Source of the DNA: Pelagibius sp964472095
GTDB lineage: Bacteria; Pseudomonadota; Alphaproteobacteria; Kiloniellales; Kiloniellaceae
Assembly (NCBI GenBank): GCA_964472095.1
Contig: CAYYIV010000009.1
Location: 81,665-145,664 of the forward strand
DNA: 64,000 bases
Reading direction: 5' to 3'
The notes beneath the pieces were generated by a model. The model was given only the letters and a program-made list of their open reading frames with translations, was not told where the DNA came from and did no database searches. Every line of letters begins with the position of its first letter. The first letter of the stretch is position 1. A program made the translations under genes and the position numbers. Below, one piece after another: positions 44,609-53,879 of the stretch.

Positions 44609-44990
44609 AGGCATTGCGAGTCTTGATGTGTGATGACGAGCCGGCGGTCGGTTCTTTCGTGCGCCGCATCGCCGAAGAGCTCGGCTACGAGATGCACTTC
44701 ACGGATCAGGCCGAGGACTTTGCCCCGCTCTACCGTACCTGCCGCCCTGACGTCGTCATTCTCGACCTGGTGATGCCGGGCATCGACGGAATCGAGCTGC
44801 TGCGCTTCCTGGCGAGGGAGCGCAGCTCGGCGCGCATCCTGCTGATGAGCGGCTTCGATCCCAAGATGCGCGAGGCCGCTGTGCTGCTGGGTGAGGCGCA
44901 CTCGCTGCACATGGTTGGCATCGTGGCCAAGCCGGTGCGCGCCGCTGAATTGCGCGATCGACTTGCCGAATTGGGAGACGGCGAGGGGAG

Positions 44991-44994
<4 letters not shown>
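44605..44994 (+). CDS. Single-domain response regulator
   Basis: Receiver of 129 residues. The acidic pair is CDDEPAVGSF, phospho-acceptor Asp54 is in VVILDLVMPGIDG, and the downstream helix carries AKPVRAAEL. It begins at 44605, inside the last codon of the hybrid kinase (ATGA overlap), so it is translationally coupled to it and is its likely phosphate target. There is no DNA-binding or enzymatic output domain. Its stop overlaps the stop of the convergent kinase gene by four bases. Confidence 0.93.
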
Positions 44995-46550
<1,556 letters not shown>

Positions 46551-46559
46551 CGCTTCCCC

Positions 46560-47705
46560 TCAGCCCCTGCTGTTCTTTGTCTTGGTCATTTCAAGATCCC
46601 GCACGGCGGCCTGGAAGGCCGGCGAACGCTGCCAGCTGCGCAGAACGTGTTGAGCGTCCTCGCGCTTGGTCTTGTCGAACAGGCGAGTCGCCCGTGCGAG
46701 GTCCCCCGGCGAGGTTTTCTGGCCGCCCGAGCCGGCGCTGCGGCCGAGCAGGAAGAGGGTGGCGAAATCCTGCTTGGAGACGCCGAGCGCCACGCAGGCG
46801 ATGGCGAGGCCCTCGCCGCCTGGCCCGTAGAGAATCTCGGCTCGCCGCGGCATGGCGATGCCGCACCACTCCTCGAAGAGGGCCTCGAAGAGCGGCACCT
46901 GGCCCTGGCGCAGAGTCTTGATCAGCATCGCCGCGTTGACCGGCTGCTCGCGCGACATGGAGCGCGCCAGCTCGGCGGCGGTCTTCTCTAGGTTTGGGCC
47001 GCCGTCGCTGTTCTCAGCCGCCATCTCCATGATGGCGCCTTCCAAGGCGTCGTCGAGGGAGGTCGGGTGGATGTCGTAGCTCTCCAGAATTTCGGCGCGC
47101 AGGTTGGCGGCGACTACCCAGTAGAGGCGCAAGGCGAGATCGTGGGTCAGGTCCTGGCGGCGCACCAGGGGTTCCTGGTAGCTGTCGATGTGCTGCGCCT
47201 GCTCGGTCAGATAGGCCAGCGTTGCCTTGGAGATGCGCGCGCTGGTGTTCTCCAGCAGGGCGGTAATGACGTCGCTGTCCTGAGTGCCGACCAGTTCGTC
47301 GCTGACCGCTTCGCTGAGGTCGCGCCGGCGCGCGATGGCGATCTGATGCTGGCGGCTGCGGTGGTGGATGATGCTGATCAGTTCCTCATCGGACAGTAGC
47401 GTCGATCGCAGCAGCACCGGCTGGGCAACGGCGAACTCGTCGTTGGCCAGCGCGACCAGCAGGGCGCGCGGCGCCGCCGGATTACGCGACAGCCGATCGG
47501 CGAGGCGCTTGCGTATGGGAACTTCGAACTCGTGGATCAGCTTGTCGAGGATCTCGAAGATCAGGTCGCGTTCCTGATCGCTCAGCATGTGCTCGCGCTC
47601 GAGGGAAAGTTGCGCAATGCGCGACGTCAACTGCTCGCGGCCCTCGATCGACTTGTCGAGTGCCAAGCGCAGCAGAGAATGAAGATCCTGATCGCGATCG
47701 TTCAT
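46560..47705 (-). CDS. DUF2336 domain protein
   Basis: Alpha-helical protein of 381 residues of the DUF2336 family, typical of alphaproteobacteria. Helical repeats are seen as VPIRKRLADRLSRNPAAPRALL, LLRSTLLSDEELISIIHHRS and AISRRRDLSEAVSDELV-like segments, giving a HEAT-like arrangement (inferred). Members are often neighbours of PAS kinases; the molecular role is unknown. The ATG at 47705 is preferred over 47741, since residues before it are not helical. It shares a transcript with the downstream kinase. Confidence 0.88.
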   Translation of the reverse strand: MNDRDQDLHSLLRLALDKSIEGREQLTSRIAQLSLEREHMLSDQERDLIFEILDKLIHEFEVPIRKRLADRLSRNPAAPRALLVALANDEFAVAQPVLLRSTLLSDEELISIIHHRSRQHQIAIARRRDLSEAVSDELVGTQDSDVITALLENTSARISKATLAYLTEQAQHIDSYQEPLVRRQDLTHDLALRLYWVVAANLRAEILESYDIHPTSLDDALEGAIMEMAAENSDGGPNLEKTAAELARSMSREQPVNAAMLIKTLRQGQVPLFEALFEEWCGIAMPRRAEILYGPGGEGLAIACVALGVSKQDFATLFLLGRSAGSGGQKTSPGDLARATRLFDKTKREDAQHVLRSWQRSPAFQAAVRDLEMTKTKNSRG

Positions 47706-48206
47706 CCGGTCCTTCCCCAAAACGACCAGCCGCCGGATCATGCGCCGATGGGTGGATTAGCTGTGCAACCCAGCTGTCAGCGCAGACAAGACGAACCGAA
47801 GCCCCTTAAAAATACTAAATTAAGGTAAAAACAATGTGAAGTTTGATCTTTGTTTCTTCTACCGGAACGGTTCGGCAACTTGAAACCAGTCAAACCAACT
47901 AGCCGAATTAGAAGTCACCAAATATTGCAACTCTGTGAATGATTGCCCCAGCTGTCCGGGCATCGCCCAGGGGGTGATGCCTGGTGGCGATAAATATATT
48001 ATATATAACAATATATTAGATAGATTCTCCGTAACCCGGAACCGACCCTCCGTGCGGCCACAAAAGGGTCAAATGACGCCTCGATATTGATAACTAAAAC
48101 GTTTATTGTATATGAAGAAATGATTAGAGCTGTCACGGGCAGCATGCCGGTGTGAATTCCTCAGCCGATTCATCCGGCCTTAACCTCGGCACGAAATACT
48201 CATCAA
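47706..48206. other. AT-rich intergenic region
   Basis: About 500 bases without a convincing gene. From roughly 47810 to 48130 it is much richer in A and T than its surroundings. The palindrome AATATATT occurs twice around 47993-48017. A 12-bp G/C hairpin (47956-47967 with 47973-47984, loop CAGGG) precedes the AT-rich stretch. Promoters for DUF2336 (minus) and the small gene at 48207 (plus) probably lie here. A small RNA cannot be excluded, but I see no specific structure for one. Confidence 0.6.
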
Positions 48207-48431
48207 ATGCAGATCGGCTCGGGCCAGGCGCCCCTTTCCCTCGCGATGTTGAAGGCCCTTGGCGCGCAGCTCACCGCGCAGCAGCCGGCGGCTGCGGCGG
48301 CCAAGGGTGTCGTGGCCAAGTCAGCAGACAGCCCGGCCGCAACCGCCAAGGCACCCGGCGCCGACACGGGCGACGGCCTCACCATGGCCAGGAACCTACC
48401 GCGCGGCAGCTTCGTCGACCTGCGGGCCTGA
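48207..48431 (+). CDS. Small hypothetical protein, Ala-rich
   Basis: Possible protein of 74 residues (begins MQIGSGQAPLSLAMLKAL, ends RGSFVDLRA). Codon third positions are strongly G/C as in neighbouring genes, which supports coding, but there is no clear ribosome binding site and no recognised family. The middle is low-complexity (Ala/Lys). It sits just after the AT-rich gap and 62 bases before the NUDIX gene on the same strand. Confidence 0.5.
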   Translation: MQIGSGQAPLSLAMLKALGAQLTAQQPAAAAAKGVVAKSADSPAATAKAPGADTGDGLTMARNLPRGSFVDLRA

Positions 48432-48493
48432 TACCCCCTTCCCACCTTCGGGCATGCCTTGTCGTGCTGTGCCGGCTGCGCCAGAGTAGCCGC

Positions 48494-49057
48494 ATGAGCG
48501 CCTCCCAAGATCCCAAAGCCGGGCCGGACGCGCGCTTCGAGCGCCGGATTCCGGAAGGCGACGACCGCCGCCGGCTGGTCTGCCGCGACTGCGGCTTCGT
48601 CAACTACGAGAACCCGAAAATCGTGGTCGGCGCGGTGGCCGCCTGGGACGACCGCATCCTGCTGTGCCGGCGCGCGATCGAGCCGCGCCGGGGTTTTTGG
48701 ACGCTCCCTGCCGGATTCCTGGAGCTGCAGGAGACGGCAATGGCGGGTGCCCTGCGCGAGGCCTGGGAAGAGGCCCGTGCCCGGCTCGAGATCGATCAGC
48801 TGCTGGCGGTCTACTCGATCCCGCGGATCTCCCAGATCCAGCTCATCTACCGGGCACGCCTGGCCACGCCGGCGGTGACTGCCGGCGTCGAGACGCTGGA
48901 GCTCGACCTCTTCCGCTGGGATGCAATTCCCTGGGACCTGCTGGCCTTCCCCTCGGTACACTGGGCCCTCAGGGACTACGATGCGGTTCGCGACCAGGCC
49001 GTCTTCGCCCCACGCGGCAATCCGCCCGGCGAGGACGGCGGTTTCAGCCACCCCTAG
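48494..49057 (+). CDS. NUDIX hydrolase with zinc-ribbon-like N-terminus
   Basis: NUDIX hydrolase of 187 residues. The Nudix box runs from Gly74 to about residue 97 (GFLELQETAMAGALREAWEE), with the glycine of the EEXG end replaced by Arg (EEARAR). Two cysteines in VCRDCGFVNYENP (Cys30, Cys33) resemble half of a zinc ribbon. The family hydrolyses nucleoside diphosphate-linked substrates such as NADH or ADP-ribose; substrate unknown. The ATG at 48494 is used. Confidence 0.9.
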   Translation: MSASQDPKAGPDARFERRIPEGDDRRRLVCRDCGFVNYENPKIVVGAVAAWDDRILLCRRAIEPRRGFWTLPAGFLELQETAMAGALREAWEEARARLEIDQLLAVYSIPRISQIQLIYRARLATPAVTAGVETLELDLFRWDAIPWDLLAFPSVHWALRDYDAVRDQAVFAPRGNPPGEDGGFSHP

Positions 49058-49100
49058 GATCCATCTCGGGGTCGGCGGCCGCAGGAGGGAGGCGCAAGCG

Positions 49101-49562
49101 ATGAGCCAGACTCCGACGACCGGGTGGGTTTCTATCAGACCACCGGCCTTGCGGCATTGGCGCGGACCGGTGCTGGCCGCCCTGCTGCTGGCGGGCCCGG
49201 CGGTGGAGGCGCACGGGGCCGACCCGCTCTTTGCCCACGAACTGCCGCGCTACCGCAGCGGCGGCGAGGTCTTGGAGGACTGCCGCTCGCAGGAGCCCCA
49301 GGCACAAGGCCGCTGCGCCGGCTACGTGATGGCTGTTGCCGACATGCTGGGCGGTGCCGCGGCACGCATCGACGGCCTGGAGGCCTGTCTGACCGGCGAC
49401 GAGAGCGTCGCCGAGTTGCTGGGCGTGGTCGAGCGCCATCTCGAGGCCAACCCTGCGCGTGCCTTCCTGAAGGGCGACGGCGCGGTGGCCTATGCGCTCT
49501 CCCTCTACCGGCCCTGCGCCGGGTCCGGGGCGACTTTCGAGGAGCGGCTGCCGGCCCGCTGA
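49101..49562 (+). CDS. Rap1a/Tai-like secreted protein
   Basis: Protein of 153 residues with a long positively charged N-terminal region and a hydrophobic segment (WRGPVLAALLLAGPAVEA) that probably serves as a signal peptide. The rest fits the Rap1a/Tai (type VI immunity) domain: EVLEDCRSQ, GRCAGYVMAVADML and SLYRPCAGS, with the cysteines typical of a disulfide-bonded helical fold. No type VI secretion genes or toxin are adjacent, so an immunity function is not supported. A GGAGG-type site is present near 49084. Its 3' end overlaps the sodium channel gene by 58 bases (convergent). Confidence 0.75.
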   Translation: MSQTPTTGWVSIRPPALRHWRGPVLAALLLAGPAVEAHGADPLFAHELPRYRSGGEVLEDCRSQEPQAQGRCAGYVMAVADMLGGAAARIDGLEACLTGDESVAELLGVVERHLEANPARAFLKGDGAVAYALSLYRPCAGSGATFEERLPAR

Positions 49563-50404
49563 GTCTCGAGGAGGTGGCGCACTTGGCGCAGCTCCTCGTG
49601 CATCACCCGGATGTCATCCTCCAGGCGCTGGACGTCGCCGTGCGACTGCTTGGAGAACTCGGCGAAGGCTTCCTTGTTTTCGGTGTCGTGCTGGCTCTGC
49701 ATGGCGTTCACGATGATAGCGATGAAGAGGTTCAGCACGGCGAAGCTGGTGATCAGGATGAAGGGCACGAAGAAGGCCCAGGCCAGCGGATAGACCTCCA
49801 TTACCGGCCGCACGATGCCCATCGACCAGCTCTCCAGGGTCATGATCTGGAACAGCGAGTAGGCCGAGGCGCCGATGCTGCCGAACCAGTCCGGGAAGGA
49901 CGCGCCGAAAAGCTTCGTCGCCATCACCGAAAAGACGTAGTAGAGCAGCGCCAGCAAGGCCACGATGGAGCCCATGCCGGGGATGGCGCCGAGCAGAGCC
50001 TGCACTACCTTGCGCATCGAGGGTACGACGGAGATCAGGCGCAGCACGCGCAGCACCCTGAGGGCGCGCAGCACCGAGAAGGCTGCCGAGGCGGGCGCCA
50101 GGCTGATCGCCACTACGGCAAAGTCGAAGAGGTTCCAGGGGTCGCTGAAGAAGCGGCGCCGGTAGACCCAGAGCTTGGCCAGGATCTCGGCCGCGAAGAC
50201 CGCGACGATGGCGCGGTCGATCAGCGTCAGCCACACGCCGGCGGCGGCCATCGCCCGGGCCGAGGTCTCCAGGCCGAGGATCGCGGCGTTGATCAGGATC
50301 AGCGCGGTGACGCTGCGCTGGAAGACCGTCGACTCGACGATTTCCTTCAGTCGGGAGTCCGCGGGCTGCCGGTCAGCGCCCGGCGTGCTTTCGGCCTTCG
50401 TCAT
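49505..50404 (-). CDS. Voltage-gated sodium channel (NaChBac/BacNav type)
   Basis: Ion channel of 299 residues with six transmembrane helices. S4 carries regularly spaced arginines (Arg113, Arg116, Arg119, Arg122 in VLRALRVLRVLR), the voltage sensor. The selectivity filter is TLESWS at 189-194, Glu191 being the equivalent of the filter glutamate of NaChBac. After S6 (ITSFAVLNLFIAIIVNAMQ) a charged C-terminal coiled coil follows, as expected for tetramers. Such channels occur mainly in marine or alkaliphilic bacteria and shape Na+ entry, motility or pH responses. The ATG at 50404 is the first of the frame. Confidence 0.94.
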   Translation of the reverse strand: MTKAESTPGADRQPADSRLKEIVESTVFQRSVTALILINAAILGLETSARAMAAAGVWLTLIDRAIVAVFAAEILAKLWVYRRRFFSDPWNLFDFAVVAISLAPASAAFSVLRALRVLRVLRLISVVPSMRKVVQALLGAIPGMGSIVALLALLYYVFSVMATKLFGASFPDWFGSIGASAYSLFQIMTLESWSMGIVRPVMEVYPLAWAFFVPFILITSFAVLNLFIAIIVNAMQSQHDTENKEAFAEFSKQSHGDVQRLEDDIRVMHEELRQVRHLLETQRAGSRSSKVAPDPAQGR

Positions 50405-50522
50405 GTCGTCACGTATTCCCCTGTCGTGTGCGCGGCAGGCGTCCTGCCGGCAGTTGGGAGGTTAGATGTGGCGCGGGCCGGACGGCTTCAAGAAGTCCGG
50501 GCCGGCAAAGGCCGAGCTGCCA

Positions 50523-51410
50523 TCATTCACCTGCGAGCAGAGACTGCTTCTGGCGCAGCGAGTCGTAAAGCAGGTCGAGCAGTACGCGGATGCGCGCGGT
50601 GCGCTGCAGGTCCGGGTGGGTCAGCAGCCAAAGCTCGGTACCCAATTCGGGCAGCGGCCCGGCGTCCCGCCGTAGCCGCGGGTCGCTGTCGCCGAGGAAG
50701 CAGGGCAGCAGGGCGAAGCCGAGGCCGGCGCGCGCGGCGCTCGCTTGGTTGAGCATGGAGTTGGAGCGATAGCCGATGGCGTGGCGGTCGGCGTTGTCGG
50801 CCAGCCAGCGCGCCATGGGCGGCGGGCCGGCCCCTTCTTCCCAGGCGATCCAGCGCCGGTCCCGGTCGGTCGGATCTTGCGGTGGCATCGCGGCGCTGCC
50901 GTAGACGGCGCTGGCAAGGCCGGCCACGCGGCGTCCGGCCAGCGTCTCCGGCGGCCTGAGGGTCGGCCGAACGGCGATGTCGGCCTCGCGCCGCGTCAGG
51001 TTCAGCATGCGGTTGTCGATGACCAGCTCAACGGTGATGTCGGGATAGACCTTGCGGAACTCGGCCAGCAGCGGCAGCACCAGCACCTCGGCGATGTCGT
51101 CCGGCGCAGTCAGCCGCAGGCTGCCGGTGAGGCGCAGGTCCCGGCCGCTGAGGCGGCGCTCCAGGGCCTCCACCTCGGCCTCGACTCGCTCGGCGGTGCG
51201 CAGCAGGTCCTCGCCGGCGGCAGTGGTCGCGTAGCTGCCGCCCTGGCGCTCGAAGAGGCGGGTACCCAGGCGCGCCTCGATGGCGCCGAGGCGGCGAAAT
51301 ACCGTGGAATGGTTCACGCGCAGGCGCCGCGCCGCGCCCGCCAGGGTGCCTTCGCGGGCGATGGCCAGCAGAGTGCGCAGATCGCCGGCGATGTCGGTAG
51401 TTGGACTCAT
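50523..51410 (-). CDS. LysR family transcriptional regulator
   Basis: Regulator of 295 residues. Residues 8-66 form the LysR helix-turn-helix (RTLLAIAREGTLAGAARRLR, VNHSTVFRRLGAIEARLGTRLF), followed by the periplasmic-binding-like effector domain (ITVELVIDNRMLNLTRREAD). The segment resembles the branch that controls DoxX/quinone-type or GST genes, but the target is not known. It is divergent from the doxX-like gene, 126 bases away, which is the likely regulated gene. Confidence 0.93.
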   Translation of the reverse strand: MSPTTDIAGDLRTLLAIAREGTLAGAARRLRVNHSTVFRRLGAIEARLGTRLFERQGGSYATTAAGEDLLRTAERVEAEVEALERRLSGRDLRLTGSLRLTAPDDIAEVLVLPLLAEFRKVYPDITVELVIDNRMLNLTRREADIAVRPTLRPPETLAGRRVAGLASAVYGSAAMPPQDPTDRDRRWIAWEEGAGPPPMARWLADNADRHAIGYRSNSMLNQASAARAGLGFALLPCFLGDSDPRLRRDAGPLPELGTELWLLTHPDLQRTARIRVLLDLLYDSLRQKQSLLAGE

Positions 51411-51536
51411 ATTTGCATTTATGCAATGAAAGTTTGCAGTTTTCTCTAGTCGACTTGCGCTTCAGCAAATCATAGATCTTACCGCGTCACAAGACGCTCC
51501 CCGCCAAATCAAGGGGCGCCCAACTGGAGAAGTCTC

Positions 51537-51959
51537 ATGATCGACCACAAGACCGCCCCCTATGCCGCCCTCGTCCTCCGGGTCGCGCTCGGCGTCATGT
51601 TCCTCGCCCACAGCCTCTACCTGAAGGTCTTCGTCTTCACAGTCGCCGGTACCGTCGGTTTCTTCGAGAGCCTCGGTCTGCCCGGCCTCTTCGCCTACCT
51701 GACCATCCTCGCCGAGATCGGCGGCGGCATCGCGCTCATCCTCGGTTTCCAGACCCGCATCGTGGCCCTTGCCCTGTTGCCCGTGCTGCTCGGTGCCACC
51801 TGGGTGCACGCCGGCAACGGCTGGCTGTTCACCGCCGAAGGTGGTGGTTGGGAATACCCGCTGTTTCTCGCGGTGGCGGCAGTCGTGCAGGCCCTGCTGG
51901 GCGGCGGCGCCTACGCGGTGAAGAGCCCCGCCTTCTTTGGCCGCAAGGCGATCGCCTGA
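51537..51959 (+). CDS. DoxX family membrane protein
   Basis: Membrane protein of 140 residues with four helices, DoxX family (ALVLRVALGVMFLAHSLYLK at the start, GGGIALILGFQTRIVALALL in the middle). DoxX proteins are linked to redox processes and membrane-associated oxidoreductases. It is divergent from the LysR regulator and followed by a glutathionyl-hydroquinone reductase-like gene, a common grouping in stress detoxification loci. The start ATG at 51537 follows GGAGAAGTC. Confidence 0.9.
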   Translation: MIDHKTAPYAALVLRVALGVMFLAHSLYLKVFVFTVAGTVGFFESLGLPGLFAYLTILAEIGGGIALILGFQTRIVALALLPVLLGATWVHAGNGWLFTAEGGGWEYPLFLAVAAVVQALLGGGAYAVKSPAFFGRKAIA

Positions 51960-52058
51960 GTACAGGTCCGGTATCTTGGTCTCTTGAAGGCCGCGCGCTG
52001 CCTCCCCGAAGAAGGCAAGGTGGCACGCGGCCCCTTTTCCGAGGAAGGAAGCAGCAAG

Positions 52059-53018
52059 ATGAAAGCCCTCATCCGCGGCACCTGGCATCCCCAGGTGGAC
52101 GACCGCGGCGCCTACGACGCCGCCCGCGCCGAACAGCCCGACGATCTCTTCCGGCAGTGGGTGAATGCCGATCCGACGGCGCCGTTCCCCGCCGCCGCCG
52201 GCCGCTACCATCTCTATGTCTCCTACGCCTGCCCCTTCGCGCACCGCACTATTCTCTATCGCGCCCTCCTCGGCCTCGAAGCGATGTTGCCGATGTCGGT
52301 CGCGCATCCGCGCTGGAGCGGCCCCGACGGCTGGTGCTTCACGCCCGATGCCGCCTTTCCCGAAGTGACTCTGGACCGCGTCGAGTGCAAGGCGGCGCTG
52401 TGGCAGCTCTACGCGCAGGCAGCACCCGGCTTCACCGGCAAGGTCACTGTGCCGGTGCTTTGGGACAGCAAGACGGGAACCATCATCAGCACCGAGTCGG
52501 CCGACATCATGCGCATGCTCGACCTCGGCTTCGCCGGCCTGCGCGACGGCGACCTGACGTTCTATCCCGCCCGCCTGCGCGACGACATCGACGCGCTGGG
52601 CGGCTTCATCCGCCGCCGAGTGAACGGCGGCGTCTACAAGGCTGGCTTCGCCGCCGACCAGACCGCCTTCGATCAAGCGGTGACGGAATTCTTCGCCGCG
52701 CTCGACGAGCTGGAACTACGACTGTCCGATGGCCGCCCCTATCTCCTCGGGCGTTGCGCGACAGAGGCCGACTGGCTGTTGTTCCCGACTCTGGTACGGC
52801 TCGACGCCGTCTACGCCGGCGCGCTGAAAGTGAACCTGAAGCGCCTGGCTGACTATCCCAATCTCGAGGCGCACACCCGCCGCCTCTATGCCTGGCCAGG
52901 TGTCGCGGAGACCGTGAAGCTGAACCACGTGAAGCGGCACTACTACGACGACCTCGGCGTCACCAATCCGTCGCTGGTCCCGCCGGGGCCGCAGACGCCG
53001 TTCGAGGCGGCAGCGTGA
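52059..53018 (+). CDS. Glutathionyl-hydroquinone reductase-like GST family protein
   Basis: Protein of 319 residues of the Xi-class glutathione transferase group (YqjG/EcmB). The active-site cysteine Cys58 is in YACPFAHRT, and the C-terminal SNLEAHTRRLYAWPGV-type segment with HYYDDLG is a hallmark. These enzymes reduce glutathionyl-hydroquinones to free hydroquinones. The ATG at 52059 is preceded by GGAAGCAGC. It lies 99 bases after the doxX-like gene and may share its transcript. Confidence 0.93.
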   Translation: MKALIRGTWHPQVDDRGAYDAARAEQPDDLFRQWVNADPTAPFPAAAGRYHLYVSYACPFAHRTILYRALLGLEAMLPMSVAHPRWSGPDGWCFTPDAAFPEVTLDRVECKAALWQLYAQAAPGFTGKVTVPVLWDSKTGTIISTESADIMRMLDLGFAGLRDGDLTFYPARLRDDIDALGGFIRRRVNGGVYKAGFAADQTAFDQAVTEFFAALDELELRLSDGRPYLLGRCATEADWLLFPTLVRLDAVYAGALKVNLKRLADYPNLEAHTRRLYAWPGVAETVKLNHVKRHYYDDLGVTNPSLVPPGPQTPFEAAA

Positions 53019-53387
53019 TGCCTTATCCGGTGCAGGCGGCCAGGAAAGTCGCCAGCGCGAAGACTGTGATGGTAAGGCGCTTCAATGGACGCCCCCGAAG
53101 ATGTCACTGCCGATCAGGCAGGCCAATCTTGCCCTAGAGACGCGAAGCGTCAATGGCCACGCTTGGCCTACCTGCTCTGATCCAGGCGCACGAAGGCGCG
53201 GGCGAAGTCGCAGTCGGAAGGGGTTGAAGTCCTCGGCGCCTTCGCCGACGCCGACCGCGTGGCGGCCTGAGCAGCCGCTGCCAGTCCCGGGCGCCTCGGC
53301 CGCAAACTCATTGCTTGATCCGCATGTGGCCCTGGCCGACTATCGCACCAGAAAAGGGACAGGACTGCCTGCCGGGAAAGGGATCGA
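53019..53387. other. Gap between GST-like and NUDIX genes
   Basis: A 369-base gap. It contains the ftsY remnant (53168-53262) and short unrecognised open frames. A small GACGC/GCGTC hairpin lies at 53139-53151. I see no gene in the remaining sequence. Confidence 0.55.
53168..53262 (-). pseudogene. Decayed 3' end of ftsY (duplicate fragment)
   Basis: This 95-base stretch aligns with the 3' end of the intact ftsY (55425-55521) on the same strand, about 76 identical bases of 95 by my hand alignment, with two bases missing. In one frame it reads AVGVGEGAEDFNPF and, after the shift, DFARAFVRLDQSR with a stop codon. The real FtsY ends GVGEGADDFRPF and DFARALVGLEQAR. It carries no upstream ftsY part, so it is a fragment, not a gene. 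Confidence 0.85.
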
Positions 53388-53879
53388 ATGTCCGAGAACA
53401 GGGGCTCCGAGACGCACCGCGTCGGCATCATTCCATTCGACACGAGAGATGCGGCCGTGGCGGTCTTGTTCGTCACCTCGCAAACACGCGGGCGATGGAT
53501 TCTGCCGAAAGGCAGAAGGAAGCCGCAGGAAACCCACATCGAGACCTGCCATCGCGAGGCCTTCGAGGAGGCCGGCGTAACGGGCGTGGTCCTCGAGGAC
53601 TTCCCGATGACGGTGGTGGTGACCAAGCAGACGCCGGCGGGCAAGCGGGTGGTGCCCGTCACCTACTATCCGTTTTTCGTGACGGAGCAGTTCGACGACT
53701 GGCCCGAGAAGGATCGGCGCCAGCGGCACTGGGCGTTGATCGAGGACGTTCCCCGTGTGGCCTACCGCGAGGATCTCTTGCCGCTCATCAGGCAGTTCGA
53801 GGACCTGCGGTCGTGGATCATAGAAGCTGCAGAACAGTATAAATCACGCTGGCCAGAGCAGCTGACGCCGGTACCGTGA
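53388..53879 (+). CDS. NUDIX hydrolase (diphosphoinositol polyphosphate phosphatase-like)
   Basis: NUDIX protein of 163 residues. The box begins at Gly42 and reads GRRKPQETHIETCHREAFEE ending AG (residues 42-63), with both catalytic glutamates. The N-terminal WILPKGRRK layout resembles DIPP-like or NUDIX of the polyphosphate type. It is convergent with the PiT transporter gene, overlapping its 3' end by 62 bases. Substrate is inferred from family only. A phosphate link with the neighbour is plausible but unproven. Confidence 0.85.
   Translation: MSENRGSETHRVGIIPFDTRDAAVAVLFVTSQTRGRWILPKGRRKPQETHIETCHREAFEEAGVTGVVLEDFPMTVVVTKQTPAGKRVVPVTYYPFFVTEQFDDWPEKDRRQRHWALIEDVPRVAYREDLLPLIRQFEDLRSWIIEAAEQYKSRWPEQLTPVP

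Noticed and set aside
42860..44614. A 584-codon frame opposite the hybrid kinase
   Set aside because: Shadow of a protein with intact His, Asp and ATP-binding motifs on the plus strand.
49101..49562. Interpretation as a type VI secretion immunity gene
   Set aside because: Only the domain pattern fits; there is no effector, VgrG or secretion gene nearby.
53101..53842. Open frames overlapping the ftsY remnant and NUDIX gene, considered as new genes
   Set aside because: They cross the NUDIX gene in other frames, and the remnant itself explains the only familiar segment.
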